From: AP-15 sp963747735 | GTDB taxonomy: Bacteria; Pseudomonadota; Alphaproteobacteria; ATCC43930; CGMCC-115725 | DNA length: 64,000 nt | NCBI GenBank assembly: GCA_963747735.1 | Contig: CAVVGE010000006.1 | Coordinates: forward strand, 534,996-598,995 | Reading direction: 5' to 3' | In this document: in pieces, positions 26,446 to 34,503 of the stretch | Layout of the letters: each line of letters starts with the position of its first letter | Numbering within the stretch: the first letter of the stretch is position 1 | Position numbers and translations under genes: made by a program | The notes under the pieces: model-generated | What the model was told of the DNA's origin: nothing | Databases searched by the model: none | Seen by the model: only the letters and a program-made list of their open reading frames with translations

Positions 26446-27174
26446 CTACTTCTGTCGCTTCTCGAACACGTCTTTCATCACCGGCAACGCGGAGAAGGCA
26501 CATGGCCATCCGGCATAGAACGCAATGTGCGTCAGCACCTCAGAGGCTTGCTCTCGGGTCAGGCCGTTGTCCATCGTCCGGTTCAGGTGATATGGAATCT
26601 GAGCCGTCTGTCCGTTAGCCATTAGTGCGCTCACGGTGATGAGGCTTCGGTCGCGAGGAGCAAGCGCCGGCCGAAGCCACAGATCACGGAACAACAGATC
26701 TGCGGTGTTCTCAACAAGCCCCGGCGAAACCGTGCCGAAGTCGTTAGCCACCCGACTGGCTCTCTGCTTCTCGGCCTCTTCATTCAGAGGCAATAACTTC
26801 TCCTTTGCGGGGGGAAGCTGATCGTTTCCGATGCCACGCTGATGAAAGTTTTCCTTGGCGATGGCAACGGCTGCCATCGCGTTACCCCAACCCGCATAAA
26901 ACGCGAGGTGGGCGATCACTTCGGAAATCTCCGCGGGATTCACGCCGTTGTCCAGCGCCAGCGCAAAATGGGCTGGCATCTCCGCAGTCTGCATGCGCGC
27001 GATCACCGCGGCTACAGTAACCACGCTTCGATCGCGCGGCGAGAGCTCACGACGTTTCCAGAGTCCATTGAGCAGAAGACCTTTGGTGGAGTGCTCCAAG
27101 GCAGGCGAAACCGCACGGACATCGTCGTACGTCAGGTGACCTGCGGGCGGCGGGAAGTTCTTGGAATCGGACAT
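26446..27174 (-). CDS. Double carboxymuconolactone decarboxylase (CMD) domain protein
   Basis: 242 residues made of two CMD/AhpD-like repeats: SPRDRSVVTVAAVIARMQTA with FYAGWGNAMAA in the first, and APRDRSLITVSALMANGQTA with FYAGWPCAFSA in the second. The CxxC pair of AhpD peroxidoredoxins is absent, so it is unlikely to be a thiol reductase; decarboxylase or lactonase-type chemistry is more likely. ATG 27174 is fixed by AAAGGAG 7 bases upstream. It is the first gene of a minus-strand set with cupin, DUF2255 and aldo/keto reductase. Confidence 0.92.
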   Translation of the reverse strand: MSDSKNFPPPAGHLTYDDVRAVSPALEHSTKGLLLNGLWKRRELSPRDRSVVTVAAVIARMQTAEMPAHFALALDNGVNPAEISEVIAHLAFYAGWGNAMAAVAIAKENFHQRGIGNDQLPPAKEKLLPLNEEAEKQRASRVANDFGTVSPGLVENTADLLFRDLWLRPALAPRDRSLITVSALMANGQTAQIPYHLNRTMDNGLTREQASEVLTHIAFYAGWPCAFSALPVMKDVFEKRQK

Positions 27175-27285
27175 ACTGATCTCCTTTACAGATGCGAGCC
27201 CATCTCCCCACAATGAACCCGTCAGGAGAGCGGCGCTCGTTTTAACTGAAATACAGGCGTTCCATCGCATTTCGGGGACTCGGCT

Positions 27286-27852
27286 TTACCGCATCACGTA
27301 CCCACCATCGACCGAGATGGATTGGCCTGTGATGTAGCTAACGAGATCGCTGCATAAGTACAGCACCGTATTCGCGATCTCTTCGGGACGGCCTTCACGC
27401 TGCATGGGTACAAACCTCTCACGCATCATCGTCAGCGCTTCACCCTGCCCTTCTGCTTCCATTTTGTCGCTCATCGGGGTGCCGATAAGGCCGGGGCAAG
27501 CGTCGTTCACGCGGATGCCACGGGTGGCATACTCGAGCGCGGCGCTCTTGGTAAAGCCGATAACGCCGTGCTTTGCGGCGTGGTACGTGCCGCGTTGATT
27601 GCCGCCCACCAGCCCGCCAAGCGAGGCGCAGTTGACGATTGCGCCGGTACCTTGTTCGCGCATCACCTGCAGTTCGAACTTCATGCAACTCCACACGCCG
27701 CCAAGACTGACCGCCATCACGCGGTCGTAATCAACACGGGTTGCATCGGCGGTCTCCGCCAGCACATTCTGAATGCCGGCATTGTTATACGCGGCGTCCA
27801 GCCGTCCGAATTGCGCCACCGTCCGCTTCACCATGGCTTCCACCTGTGCGTC
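27286..27852 (-). pseudogene. Short-chain dehydrogenase, N-terminus missing
   Basis: The sequence from DAQVEAMVKRTVAQFGRLDA onward is a clear SDR: NNAGIQN, the catalytic Ser in VNCASLGGLVGG, Tyr and Lys in YHAAKHGVIGF, and the C-terminal ITGQSISVDGGYVM. The first 60 or so residues, including the TGxxxGxG cofactor loop, are replaced upstream of 27,852 by DNA that encodes part of a PIN domain on the other strand. The remnant cannot bind NAD(P). The break point coincides with the PIN fragment, so one rearrangement or false join cut both genes. Confidence 0.82.
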
Positions 27853-28028
27853 CGCACAGCGACGTGGTCGAGTTCGTTCGCAGCAGGCGGCTGCACGGTC
27901 GGGGCGCAGGCTGGATCGATATTCACCTGTTGGCGTCGGCAGTGGCCGGGCGGTTGAAGTTGTGGACAGCAGACCCACGTTTCTCTACGCTGGCTGCGGA
28001 GCTTCAAGTGTCATACCAGATCTCTTGA
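27846..28028 (+). pseudogene. VapC-type PIN domain, C-terminal fragment
   Basis: The frame reads HSDVVEFVRSRRLHGRGAGW, then IDIHLLASAVAGRLKLWTAD, then PRFSTLAAELQVSYQIS and stop. GWIDIHLLASA with WTADPRF is the hallmark C-terminal half of VapC ribonucleases (third and fourth acidic sites). The N-terminal LDT motif is absent. It begins exactly where the facing SDR fragment loses its own N-terminus. No antitoxin gene is visible. Confidence 0.7.
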
Positions 28029-28186
28029 GAAAAGGTCCCGTCGTTTGCACTGAGCGGCGCGGCGCTAATGGCCCACTCGGGACGGTTCGCTCAACCGGAC
28101 GTAGTAGGCCTGATGGAAGCAGGCCGCTCCGAGGGAATTGTCGGGCACTCGGACGCGGCGCTGGCATTGTCCGGATTGCGTGTTTC

Positions 28187-29043
28187 GGGTAGGACGATGG
28201 CGCTATTGGGGCTTCGAATGATGCCGAGGTTTCCATCGCCCTCCTAAAATTCCGTACGGCGGGTTTTCCCCGGTACGGCTTCAAGGCCGGAATATCAGAC
28301 GAGGCCTTCCCAGCTAACTGGTTTGCATCGTCCTTGGTGCTCTCTGCTCCATCGCTTTTCCCTGCTCTGTGTCAGGGACGATGTGCTTAGAAACACCTCC
28401 GTGCGAGCGGTCTGACCGCTTTACCCCAGGGGCCCTCGCTCCGGTCCGGGTTATTTGTCGGTCATCCACACTTAATCGGCCCCATCCGCCCCACTCGCGG
28501 GCACATCCAGACTTCACCGTCTCGCGGCTTATACCAGATGCCTTCGCTGTGCGTATTTGCATACGCCTAGGCAACCCACGACTGGTTCTGAGCTTTCATC
28601 GCTGATCTTTCACAACATGTCGTCCTCTGAGACCACGGGGAATTCTGCGGTTGCATACACCCAGTTCCTTCACCACAGACACGGGCCTTCAACTCCAGAT
28701 AACAGTTTCGGCATTCCAAGATCCTCACACTCCGATTCTGGTGAGGGAGATTGTTTTAGAGGCTTAACTACGGTTCGCTTGCGCTACGACCTGCTGCTTT
28801 ACTTGCTCTCTTCTCAGAGCAGACCGGATTTTCGCCCGGCCCACAAGAAAACGATTACTCAGGGCTTCAGACGGTTTGGTCACCAGCCCAGTAGCAGGAT
28901 ATCTCTACAGTGCCAACTGGGAAATTTGCACAGGCAGGGCTTTGAACTGCTAGATGAACAACTAGCTTCATGGTTATCCGGCCAATCGTGATGCCCGCGT
29001 ATGGCTAACCGAAATCGAATCTATGGATTAGGGGCGCGTGCAC
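28187..29043 (-). mobile_element. Group II intron lacking its reverse-transcriptase ORF
   Basis: Read on the minus strand, about 860 bases begin GTGCACGCG, pass through domain I-like structured sequence, and end in a domain V hairpin (28250-28283) and CATCGTCCTACCCG at about 28187. The pattern matches a bacterial group II intron in which domain IV has no protein gene. The complementary strand gives the spurious 'RYDLLLYLLSSQSRPDFRP' type of ORF that is familiar opposite such introns. It is a different sequence from the intron at 10-12 kb. Boundaries are approximate. The domain V base is imperfect, so it may be inactive. Confidence 0.65.
28250..28283 (-). ncRNA. Domain V of the ORF-less intron
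   Basis: AAGCCGTACCGGGGAAAACC leads a hairpin with lower stem CCGTAC/GTACGG, upper stem CGGG/CCCG, a GAAA-type loop and a two-base bulge on the 3' side. The expected AGC triad is present as AGC but its partners (CGGAA) do not pair well. Confidence 0.6.
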
Positions 29044-29064
29044 AGATTGGACCGGATAACCGCG

Positions 29065-29140
29065 AATAAACCGGCCAAACTGCTTGATTCTAAATCGCTT
29101 CACTAGGATCCATGGTCAAGCAGAATTTGACCGGTTTATT
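29065..29140. repeat. 76-bp palindromic (MITE-like) element
   Basis: AATAAACCGGCCAAACTGCT at the left and its near complement (AGCAGAATTTGACCGGTTTATT region, 29118-29140) at the right enclose about 28 bases. The same AATAAACCGGTCAA tip is found at 13599. A small element of this shape is likely moved by a transposase encoded elsewhere. Confidence 0.55.
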
Positions 29141-29143
29141 TAT

Positions 29144-29332
29144 GTGATCCGCTCGGAGCCGGTAAGCGCTTGGCGACTTTGCGCGAGTATTCCGCGCTAA
29201 CAATGCCTTCACCCGCACCGGTCCGAGATGACGGATGGGATCAATAAAGATTAGAAGACGTGAAACAATCAGTTAGGTCAGACGAACTGCCCGGAACTCG
29301 GACAACCTACGGTGTTTTCACTCCGCGTTCAT
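29144..29332 (+). repeat. Dispersed repeat A, copy 1 (189 bp)
   Basis: The stretch from GTGATCCGCTCGGAGCCGGT to CTCCGCGTTCA recurs in inverted orientation at 52376-52564 with a high share of identical bases. It starts 4 bases after the 76-bp palindrome. Truncated genes lie beside both copies. Confidence 0.8.
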
Positions 29333-29399
29333 TGGGGGCCTCTAATTCTTTATGGCTTCCTGCATGCGAAGATCCTGTCTCGAGGACGGAGATCGTTTA

Positions 29400-29728
29400 C
29401 AGGAAAGTTGCGCGTGGTCGGCCAGCTTTTTTGGGGCGTTGCGGTGCCCAGCGGATCGCCGGACCGGCAGAATGCAGCGCAATGTCAACGGTCAGCTTCT
29501 TGGCTTCGGCATCGAAGTGTCTCGGGGTGAAATCACGCGCTGCGAGATCGCCGCTTCGCTCGGAACATATAGCTTGATATGGTCATCTGCGGATGGGGTA
29601 GTGAAGTCCTCGAAGTCTTCGCCGCCGAGGACGATGCGTAGCATCCTCGGCGTGACATGCCACTTTTGTTGTACTTCGAGTGTCCTGCGGCGTGAATTGT
29701 GCCTAACGCGGTGCGTTCGATGCTCCAT
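29400..29728 (-). pseudogene. Siderophore-interacting protein (FAD-binding), N-terminal fragment
   Basis: From ATG 29728 the product reads QQKWHVTPRMLRIVLGGEDF and DDHIKLYVP, then after a frame change FTPRHFDAEAKKLTVDIALH and SAGPAIRWA. This is the N-terminal FAD-binding beta barrel of the SIP family (ferric-siderophore reductases), with RDFTPRHF as the flavin-binding RxYTPR-like motif. The NAD-binding C-terminal half is missing: homology ends near 29,400, about 70 bases from dispersed repeat A. A fragment cannot act as reductase. Confidence 0.68.
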
Positions 29729-29846
29729 ATTTCTTTCTCCGGGTGGATCGACTTATGGCGGCGGGCCGCCCGACTGGACCAGTTAGCCGCTCCGCAAGCC
29801 GGGCTGGCGTTCTGGCGCGAAACCGATAGGTCCCGAGGTGGGGTCT

Positions 29847-30497
29847 TCAAGAGACTTTCACACAAAGTTCGGTGCCGCGCTTAAGCGGTAGGGTCACAGA
29901 GATAAAGCCATTGGCAGGGTCGCGCACGAATTGCAGAAAGTCGGGCTCCGCGTTGTCATTCATCACATAGCCTCCCGTTCGGATCTGAGGAGCCAGGATT
30001 TCGATAACCTCGCGCGCAAGCGACCGCTCCTGGCCATTGGGCCAGCCATCTATCAGGGCAAAATCCACCGGGCCGCCCGCGTCGCTTAACGTCTGCCGCG
30101 CGTCTCCTTCCCTGATGTCGGCATAGTCGGCAAGGCCAGCGTCGGCCAGATTACGCCTGGCAGTCTTAACCTTTTCCGGAACGAGCTCCGAACCAATGAC
30201 GATACCGCCGCCATTGTCGCGCATGGCCGCCGCAAAATAGACGGCTGACATACCTATCGAAGTCGCAAAGTCAACGACGCGTGTCGCACGCATGCCGCGG
30301 CATAGCAAATAGAGGAGATCGCCTTGGTCAGGCCAAATTGAAAATCCGTACTCGCCATAATCAAAGGGATCGCGGCTCACTTCCGGATGCTCGCTCGGGC
30401 TGCCGCTCGACGGGATCCGGCGTGCTTCGACGAGCCGCTCGATAACAGCACGGACGCGGGCATCTTTGAGGGGGCTTAGAAGAGTATCGTTTTGCAT
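29847..30497 (-). CDS. Class I SAM-dependent O-methyltransferase
   Basis: 216 residues of the catechol/caffeoyl-CoA O-methyltransferase type. The SAM-binding strand appears as TRVVDFATSIGMSAVYFAAA, the acidic end of strand 2 as IVIGSELVPEKV, and the metal/catalytic Asp region as VDFALIDGWPNGQ. ATG 30497 follows GAGGCG. It is divergent from an AraC regulator with about 200 bases between them, which would hold both promoters. Substrate unknown; a small hydroxylated aromatic is likely. Confidence 0.85.
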   Translation of the reverse strand: MQNDTLLSPLKDARVRAVIERLVEARRIPSSGSPSEHPEVSRDPFDYGEYGFSIWPDQGDLLYLLCRGMRATRVVDFATSIGMSAVYFAAAMRDNGGGIVIGSELVPEKVKTARRNLADAGLADYADIREGDARQTLSDAGGPVDFALIDGWPNGQERSLAREVIEILAPQIRTGGYVMNDNAEPDFLQFVRDPANGFISVTLPLKRGTELCVKVS

Positions 30498-30694
30498 AAG
30501 AAACGCCTCGCGTTGAGTGAATGAATCATGGTCGTTTTTGAGAGGATGTGGGCCGTTGCCCGGTTCAGCCTCGGGCGCTCGGCCAAGCCGCAAGCGGGCC
30601 TTGAGACCAATGCCTTTCCGCGCCCTCGGTCCTCGTCCTAACCTAAAAGATATGTCTTTGTATCGGTTGGGGGGTAGCGATACGATGACAATTA

Positions 30695-31498
30695 ATGTCG
30701 CTATCCCGCCAAAAAGTGCTGATACCGGACAAAGCGCAGGCGCCCGTCGTCGGCGCCAGCAGTCATTGGCCCTCCCGAAGCGAGAAGGCGGAACACACCC
30801 ACTTCCGACACCAGCTCATGTATTCGCAAAAGGGCGTGATACACGTCACCACCCCGACCGGAGCCTGGATACTTCCCCCGACAAAATCGATCTGGATTAG
30901 CGGCGGCACGCCTCACGCCCTTCTCGTCAAGCGGCCTGTCGAACTCATCATTTTGTGGATCGCTCGGGACGCGCCTGGCGCACCGGACTGGAGCGGTTGC
31001 AAGGTCGTAAGCGTCTCCCCGCTCATCCGTGAACTGCTCAGCGTCTGTTCGCAACAGCCTTGGGATTATCCGCCCGCCTCTCGCTCTTTGCATCTCGCCC
31101 AGGTTCTTCTCGAACAACTCGAAGTTCACGAGCAGGCGCCGTTGGAGCTGCCCGAGTTGAGCGATCCAAGAGCCAAGCGGGTCGCCGCCATCCTTAGAGC
31201 TGATCCGGCGGACCGAAGGCCTCTGGCCGAGTTAGCGTCGGCTGCAGGTGCCAGTCACAGGACGATCGAACGCCTGTTCGCCACCGAAACCCGGATGTCT
31301 TTCGGCAGATGGCGCCTGCGGCATCGGATGATAACCGCGCTCGAAGGGTTGGCAAACGGGGATAGCGTCAGCAATGTTGCTGACGCGGTAGGTTACGAGT
31401 CGCCCTCAAGCTTTATAGCGGCTTTCAAGGATTCATTCGGCACGACGCCGACTTCTTATTTCGAGAATATGCACAATCGGCGCGTTGGCAAAGAATGA
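30695..31498 (+). CDS. AraC-family transcriptional regulator
   Basis: 267 residues. The N-terminal half is a cupin-like sensor (HFRHQLMYSQKGVIHVTTPT, WISGGTPHALLVKRPVEL); the C-terminal half has the two AraC helix-turn-helices (RPLAELASAAGASHRTIERL and SVSNVADAVGYESPSSFIAA), ending FGTTPTSYF. Such regulators sense small molecules through the N-terminal barrel. It faces away from the O-methyltransferase gene and is its most likely regulator. ATG 30695 has only a weak ribosome-binding site; an ATG at 30684 is in another frame. Confidence 0.92.
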   Translation: MSLSRQKVLIPDKAQAPVVGASSHWPSRSEKAEHTHFRHQLMYSQKGVIHVTTPTGAWILPPTKSIWISGGTPHALLVKRPVELIILWIARDAPGAPDWSGCKVVSVSPLIRELLSVCSQQPWDYPPASRSLHLAQVLLEQLEVHEQAPLELPELSDPRAKRVAAILRADPADRRPLAELASAAGASHRTIERLFATETRMSFGRWRLRHRMITALEGLANGDSVSNVADAVGYESPSSFIAAFKDSFGTTPTSYFENMHNRRVGKE

Positions 31499-31759
31499 CA
31501 ATTGACCCCATAAATAAATCACCCACGTAAATCAACATAACGCCGAAGCATCCGAACGACGACGTAATCGATGCATGAATTCGATTTTCAAATCCATGCT
31601 ATTTTCGATATCCATACCTCCCTTTGTTGCCTCTACGCGGACTCGGCCCTGACGATCCCAATGTGTCTTTAGAGTACGTGCGGAACATGGCAATGCATCT
31701 CGGCAAACGCCGTGCCGAGCAACCGCTCGACCGCTATTCAGGCGCTTGTATCGTAGGAT

Positions 31760-31850
31760 AGCGATGTTCGCTACGCTACGCTGACAGCGTCGCATTGGCG
31801 AGTTGTCGCCGCGCAACGTATCTCCCCCGCGGATCAGGAATGTGAAACGG
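31760..31850 (-). repeat. Dispersed repeat B, partial copy (91 bp)
   Basis: These bases are the reverse complement of 56148-56238 with only a few differences (shared stretch from CCGTTTCACATTCCTGATC through the GTAGCGTAGCGA run to CATCGCT). They represent the right third of the 258-bp composite repeat at 55981-56238. The surrounding 31499-31963 has no recognisable gene. Confidence 0.85.
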
Positions 31851-31963
31851 GCTTGTCGTCAGCTATTTTCAAACCCAGCAGACATGGAGTTCTGAAGTTG
31901 GCACACTCACAAAGCCTTGAAGGCCTAGGTTGCTTATGGGGTGCGTACCCGGCTGCAACCGGC

Positions 31964-31985
31964 AGCCCCCCATTTGTCGGGGGCT
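31964..31985 (-). terminator. Hairpin after the DUF6582-like gene
   Basis: AGCCCCC and GGGGGCT form a 7-bp GC-rich stem with an 8-base loop, 22 bases past the stop of the minus-strand gene at 32008. There is no clear T-run, so it may be a weak terminator or an mRNA end structure. Confidence 0.4.
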
Positions 31986-32007
31986 TACGATAGTTTCAGC
32001 CAGCCGT

Positions 32008-32253
32008 TCACTTCTTTGCCTTGAGCTCCCGCCAATCCTTCTCCTCGAGCTCGACTCCGTGTTTCTTTGCCGCTGATTTAATTCGTTTCCACGCTGCATC
32101 ACGTTCGGCATCTGTGACGCCTTGGACTTGATTGAAGCGAGCTATTGCATTCCGGACATGTGCGGCGTCATGGATGGGCTCCTTCTCTTCTTTAGGAAAC
32201 GCAAAATGTTCATCGGCGATATGATCGCGGCTATTTTGGGTGAGTCTTGACAT
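32008..32253 (-). CDS. Small DUF6582-like protein (81 aa)
   Basis: A highly charged short protein: SRLTQNSRDHIADEHFAFPK, then IHDAAHVRNAIARFNQVQGV, then AAWKRIKSAAKKHGVELEEK. The 'His-Val-Arg-Asn-Ala-Ile-Ala-Arg' helix and following 'hinge' match small bacterial DUF6582-type proteins that often occur in phage or plasmid settings. ATG 32253 was preferred to 32262. Function unknown. It lies alone between repeats and a noncoding stretch (32254-32684) in which I see no gene. Confidence 0.68.
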   Translation of the reverse strand: MSRLTQNSRDHIADEHFAFPKEEKEPIHDAAHVRNAIARFNQVQGVTDAERDAAWKRIKSAAKKHGVELEEKDWRELKAKK

Positions 32254-32684
32254 ACACACCAACGAGCAAACGACTTGCCAAACAGCGCGCGAGGTAAGCG
32301 TGAGTTGGTAGCGCGCCCGCTCGCAATCCTCCTATCCTAGTGCCGTTCACGCCCCATCGGAGCCAATGCGCGTCGCGCCTAGTTCGTTGCTGCCGTGGGC
32401 GGAGGGTTCTTTCATCTCCTCCCACGCTGGGTTCTTGGAGACCCAAGGAAGTAAATTTTATAGAGCCCGGCAATCAAACTTGTGCGATCGCGCCCCAGGA
32501 GAGGAAGTGGGACGGACGGGCGTTTTGTCTGAGAACCCTCAGCCCGATCCGGCACTAAACGCAGTGTGGCACGCGAAGCTCGGCTCGTCGAGACTGACGC
32601 CGCATGGGCATCGGGGGCTCCGATTGGCTCGGCTCACCAAGCTCGTACCCACTGGGATAGTAACGGCGTGCCCGAATCGGCCAC

Positions 32685-33368
32685 TTATGATCTAAGTAAG
32701 CCCAGAGACCTCTGTTTCATCGCTGCATTTTCGAGATACACGACGCCATTGGGGGCCGAGCTACTAATGAATTCAGCGGCAAAAGCGCGCCCGATATCAT
32801 CCTGCTCAATCGTCCCAAACGGTCCCGGAATGAGACGCCCCAACCAAGCAGCATAGCCCGGCGTGTGAGCATTGCCTGCGATAATTCCCGGTCGGAAAAT
32901 CGCCAGACTTTTGAAGCCGATACCTTGAACCGTTTCTTCTTTTAACCCCATAACCCGCACATAGCGAATCCTGCTTTTCGCTGTGCTTCCCACTGCCGAG
33001 AGCAGCGCAAACTGAGCAATGCCTCCGGCATGGCAACCACGGGCAAAACCACCGACAACCCCAATTTCGAGGGCCTTCAATTCCTCCTCGCTCCACTTCG
33101 TGCTGCCTTTACCGACGCCAACACAGGAGGCCCCATAGACAGGGTCACCTAGCGCCACCATGCTCAGTGCAAGCTTGGTCACTTCTGCGGGAAACTGCGC
33201 AGCTGCCGTATCCAAGATCACCTGCCGCAAGCGATGGTTAGCGGTCAGAGGAATTGCCTTGCGATTGACCATCACCACTTCAGCGCAGGACGGCTCGGCA
33301 ACCAGCGCCCGCACCACCGCAGCTCCGACCTGCCCCGTGCCACCGATGATCAAGACGCGAAATGCCAT
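32685..33368 (-). CDS. NAD(P)-binding Rossmann protein (oxidoreductase-like)
   Basis: 227 residues starting MAFRVLIIGGTGQVGAAVVR, a GxxGxxG nucleotide-binding loop of the atypical SDR/semialdehyde-dehydrogenase kind. Later segments (FALLSAVGSTAKSRIRYVRV; FKSLAIFRPGIIAGN) resemble HTATIP2/YwnB-type proteins that bind NADPH. ATG 33368 follows GAGG. The catalytic Tyr-x3-Lys is replaced by YVRVMGLKEE, as in that subgroup (Lys at +7). No operon partner is evident. Confidence 0.82.
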   Translation of the reverse strand: MAFRVLIIGGTGQVGAAVVRALVAEPSCAEVVMVNRKAIPLTANHRLRQVILDTAAAQFPAEVTKLALSMVALGDPVYGASCVGVGKGSTKWSEEELKALEIGVVGGFARGCHAGGIAQFALLSAVGSTAKSRIRYVRVMGLKEETVQGIGFKSLAIFRPGIIAGNAHTPGYAAWLGRLIPGPFGTIEQDDIGRAFAAEFISSSAPNGVVYLENAAMKQRSLGLLRS

Positions 33369-33661
33369 TTCAGGCCTCTTTTTCACGATTGTCTACCCTC
33401 GATTCTGTTGCCACGTACTATCGCGATCGATAGCGATCAAGACCCAGACAGACACAGATCGTCACCATCGACGACCCACCAGTGGTCCTAAAACGCCTAC
33501 TCCCAGAAGCGCCTGCCGAAGGCCATTGCAAAGCCATGGCCTGGGACGCTCACAAGATTACTCCCGATACACGGGCTTTTCGTCGGTAATTCATGGTAGC
33601 CCGGCGATGGTGCGGATAGTGTGTCCGCTCCATGCTGGCAGCGCTGCGTATTCTAATGGTG

Positions 33662-33889
33662 ATGGCGCGACTGCTATTTACGATTACGGAAACGTTCACG
33701 GTGCAAGGTCGAGGCATCGTGCTTCTGCCCGAACTCAAACCAATTGGCGAAGAACGATTCAGCGTCGGAGAGCTGCTGGCACTCAAATGGCCTGATGGTG
33801 CCAAAGGTGTGGTCCGCATCGGCGGACTGGAATTGGCCAAACCTGTGAGGGGTGGCGGCTGCCAGTTGGTGGTGATGCTATCGAGATAA
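33662..33889 (+). CDS. EF-Tu domain-2-like hypothetical protein, possibly cut by a stop
   Basis: ARLLFTITETFTVQGRGIVL, then ERFSVGELLALKWPDGAKGV resembles the beta barrel of translation-factor domain 2 as found in stand-alone acidobacterial proteins. The stop TAA at 33887 is followed in the same frame by SREEVPIGTEVWSVVNH, which looks like the natural end of this family (…VPxGTEVW). The gene is therefore probably about 30 residues longer, with one wrong or mutated base. Start may be ATG 33656 or 33662. Function unknown. Confidence 0.55.
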   Translation: MARLLFTITETFTVQGRGIVLLPELKPIGEERFSVGELLALKWPDGAKGVVRIGGLELAKPVRGGGCQLVVMLSR

Positions 33890-33959
33890 AGCAGAGAGGA
33901 AGTTCCGATCGGGACGGAAGTCTGGTCGGTCGTCAATCACGACAAACGCGAGGCGTCCT

Positions 33960-34503
33960 CCTCGTCGGCAACAGCCGGCGCATACGCCCTTTCGGCGCTG
34001 TATGTGACCGCTCGTGGCGTTCCGCCCGCAACCGGAAGCCTCCAGAGGCGGCCGCCTGCAGAAGAGAAAACAAATCACACGGCCATCGGGCATCCAAGCG
34101 ATCGACCCTGCGTCAGCCGCTAACCTGCGAGGTGCTCCACCGTCGATTGGCATCAGATACAAGTTTGCGGGTCGAGGGTATTCGTGCGGCAAAAACGCCA
34201 AGGTCTTTCCATCCGTCGAAACAGCGGGACTGAAGTCTCCCCGAGCCCCCACTGGCGGTGCCGTGAGGGGCTGGTGCTGTCCTGTATCGACGGCCACCAA
34301 CCGGCTATATCAGTTGCCGTTGATGCCCCTCCGTTCCCCACCTCATCAGGCAACAGAAAGCTCGGACCTCCGGAGACAACCAGATGTTGGCCGTCGGGCA
34401 GCCAGTCCAGTCCCCAGCAATTCAGGTATCGCTCCGCTCGCGCGAAGTCCTTTGGCTCGGTTTCTACTCGCATCCCTCGGCGGTATAAACTCGGGAGCAG
34501 CCC
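33960..34503 (-). pseudogene. TolB/PD40 beta-propeller fragment
   Basis: Minus-strand frames give LDWLPDGQHLVVSGG, then DFSPAVSTDGKTLAFLPHEY, PRPANLYLMPIDGGAPRRLA and IAWMPDGRVI, three to four PD40 blades with one frame change near 34,310. The 5' end is missing at 34,503, exactly at the start of the next gene, and the 3' end fades near 33,960. It is probably the remnant of the propeller of a winged-helix CadC-like protein, several of which occur in this window. Confidence 0.65.

Noticed and set aside
28557..28991. Plus-strand ORF of 144 codons with an RYDLLLYLLSSQ segment
   Set aside because: It lies opposite domain I of the ORF-less group II intron; such antisense ORFs are a known annotation artefact.
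32340..32695. Plus-strand ORF of about 109 codons
   Set aside because: No recognisable family and no start signal; the neighbouring frames are equally open.
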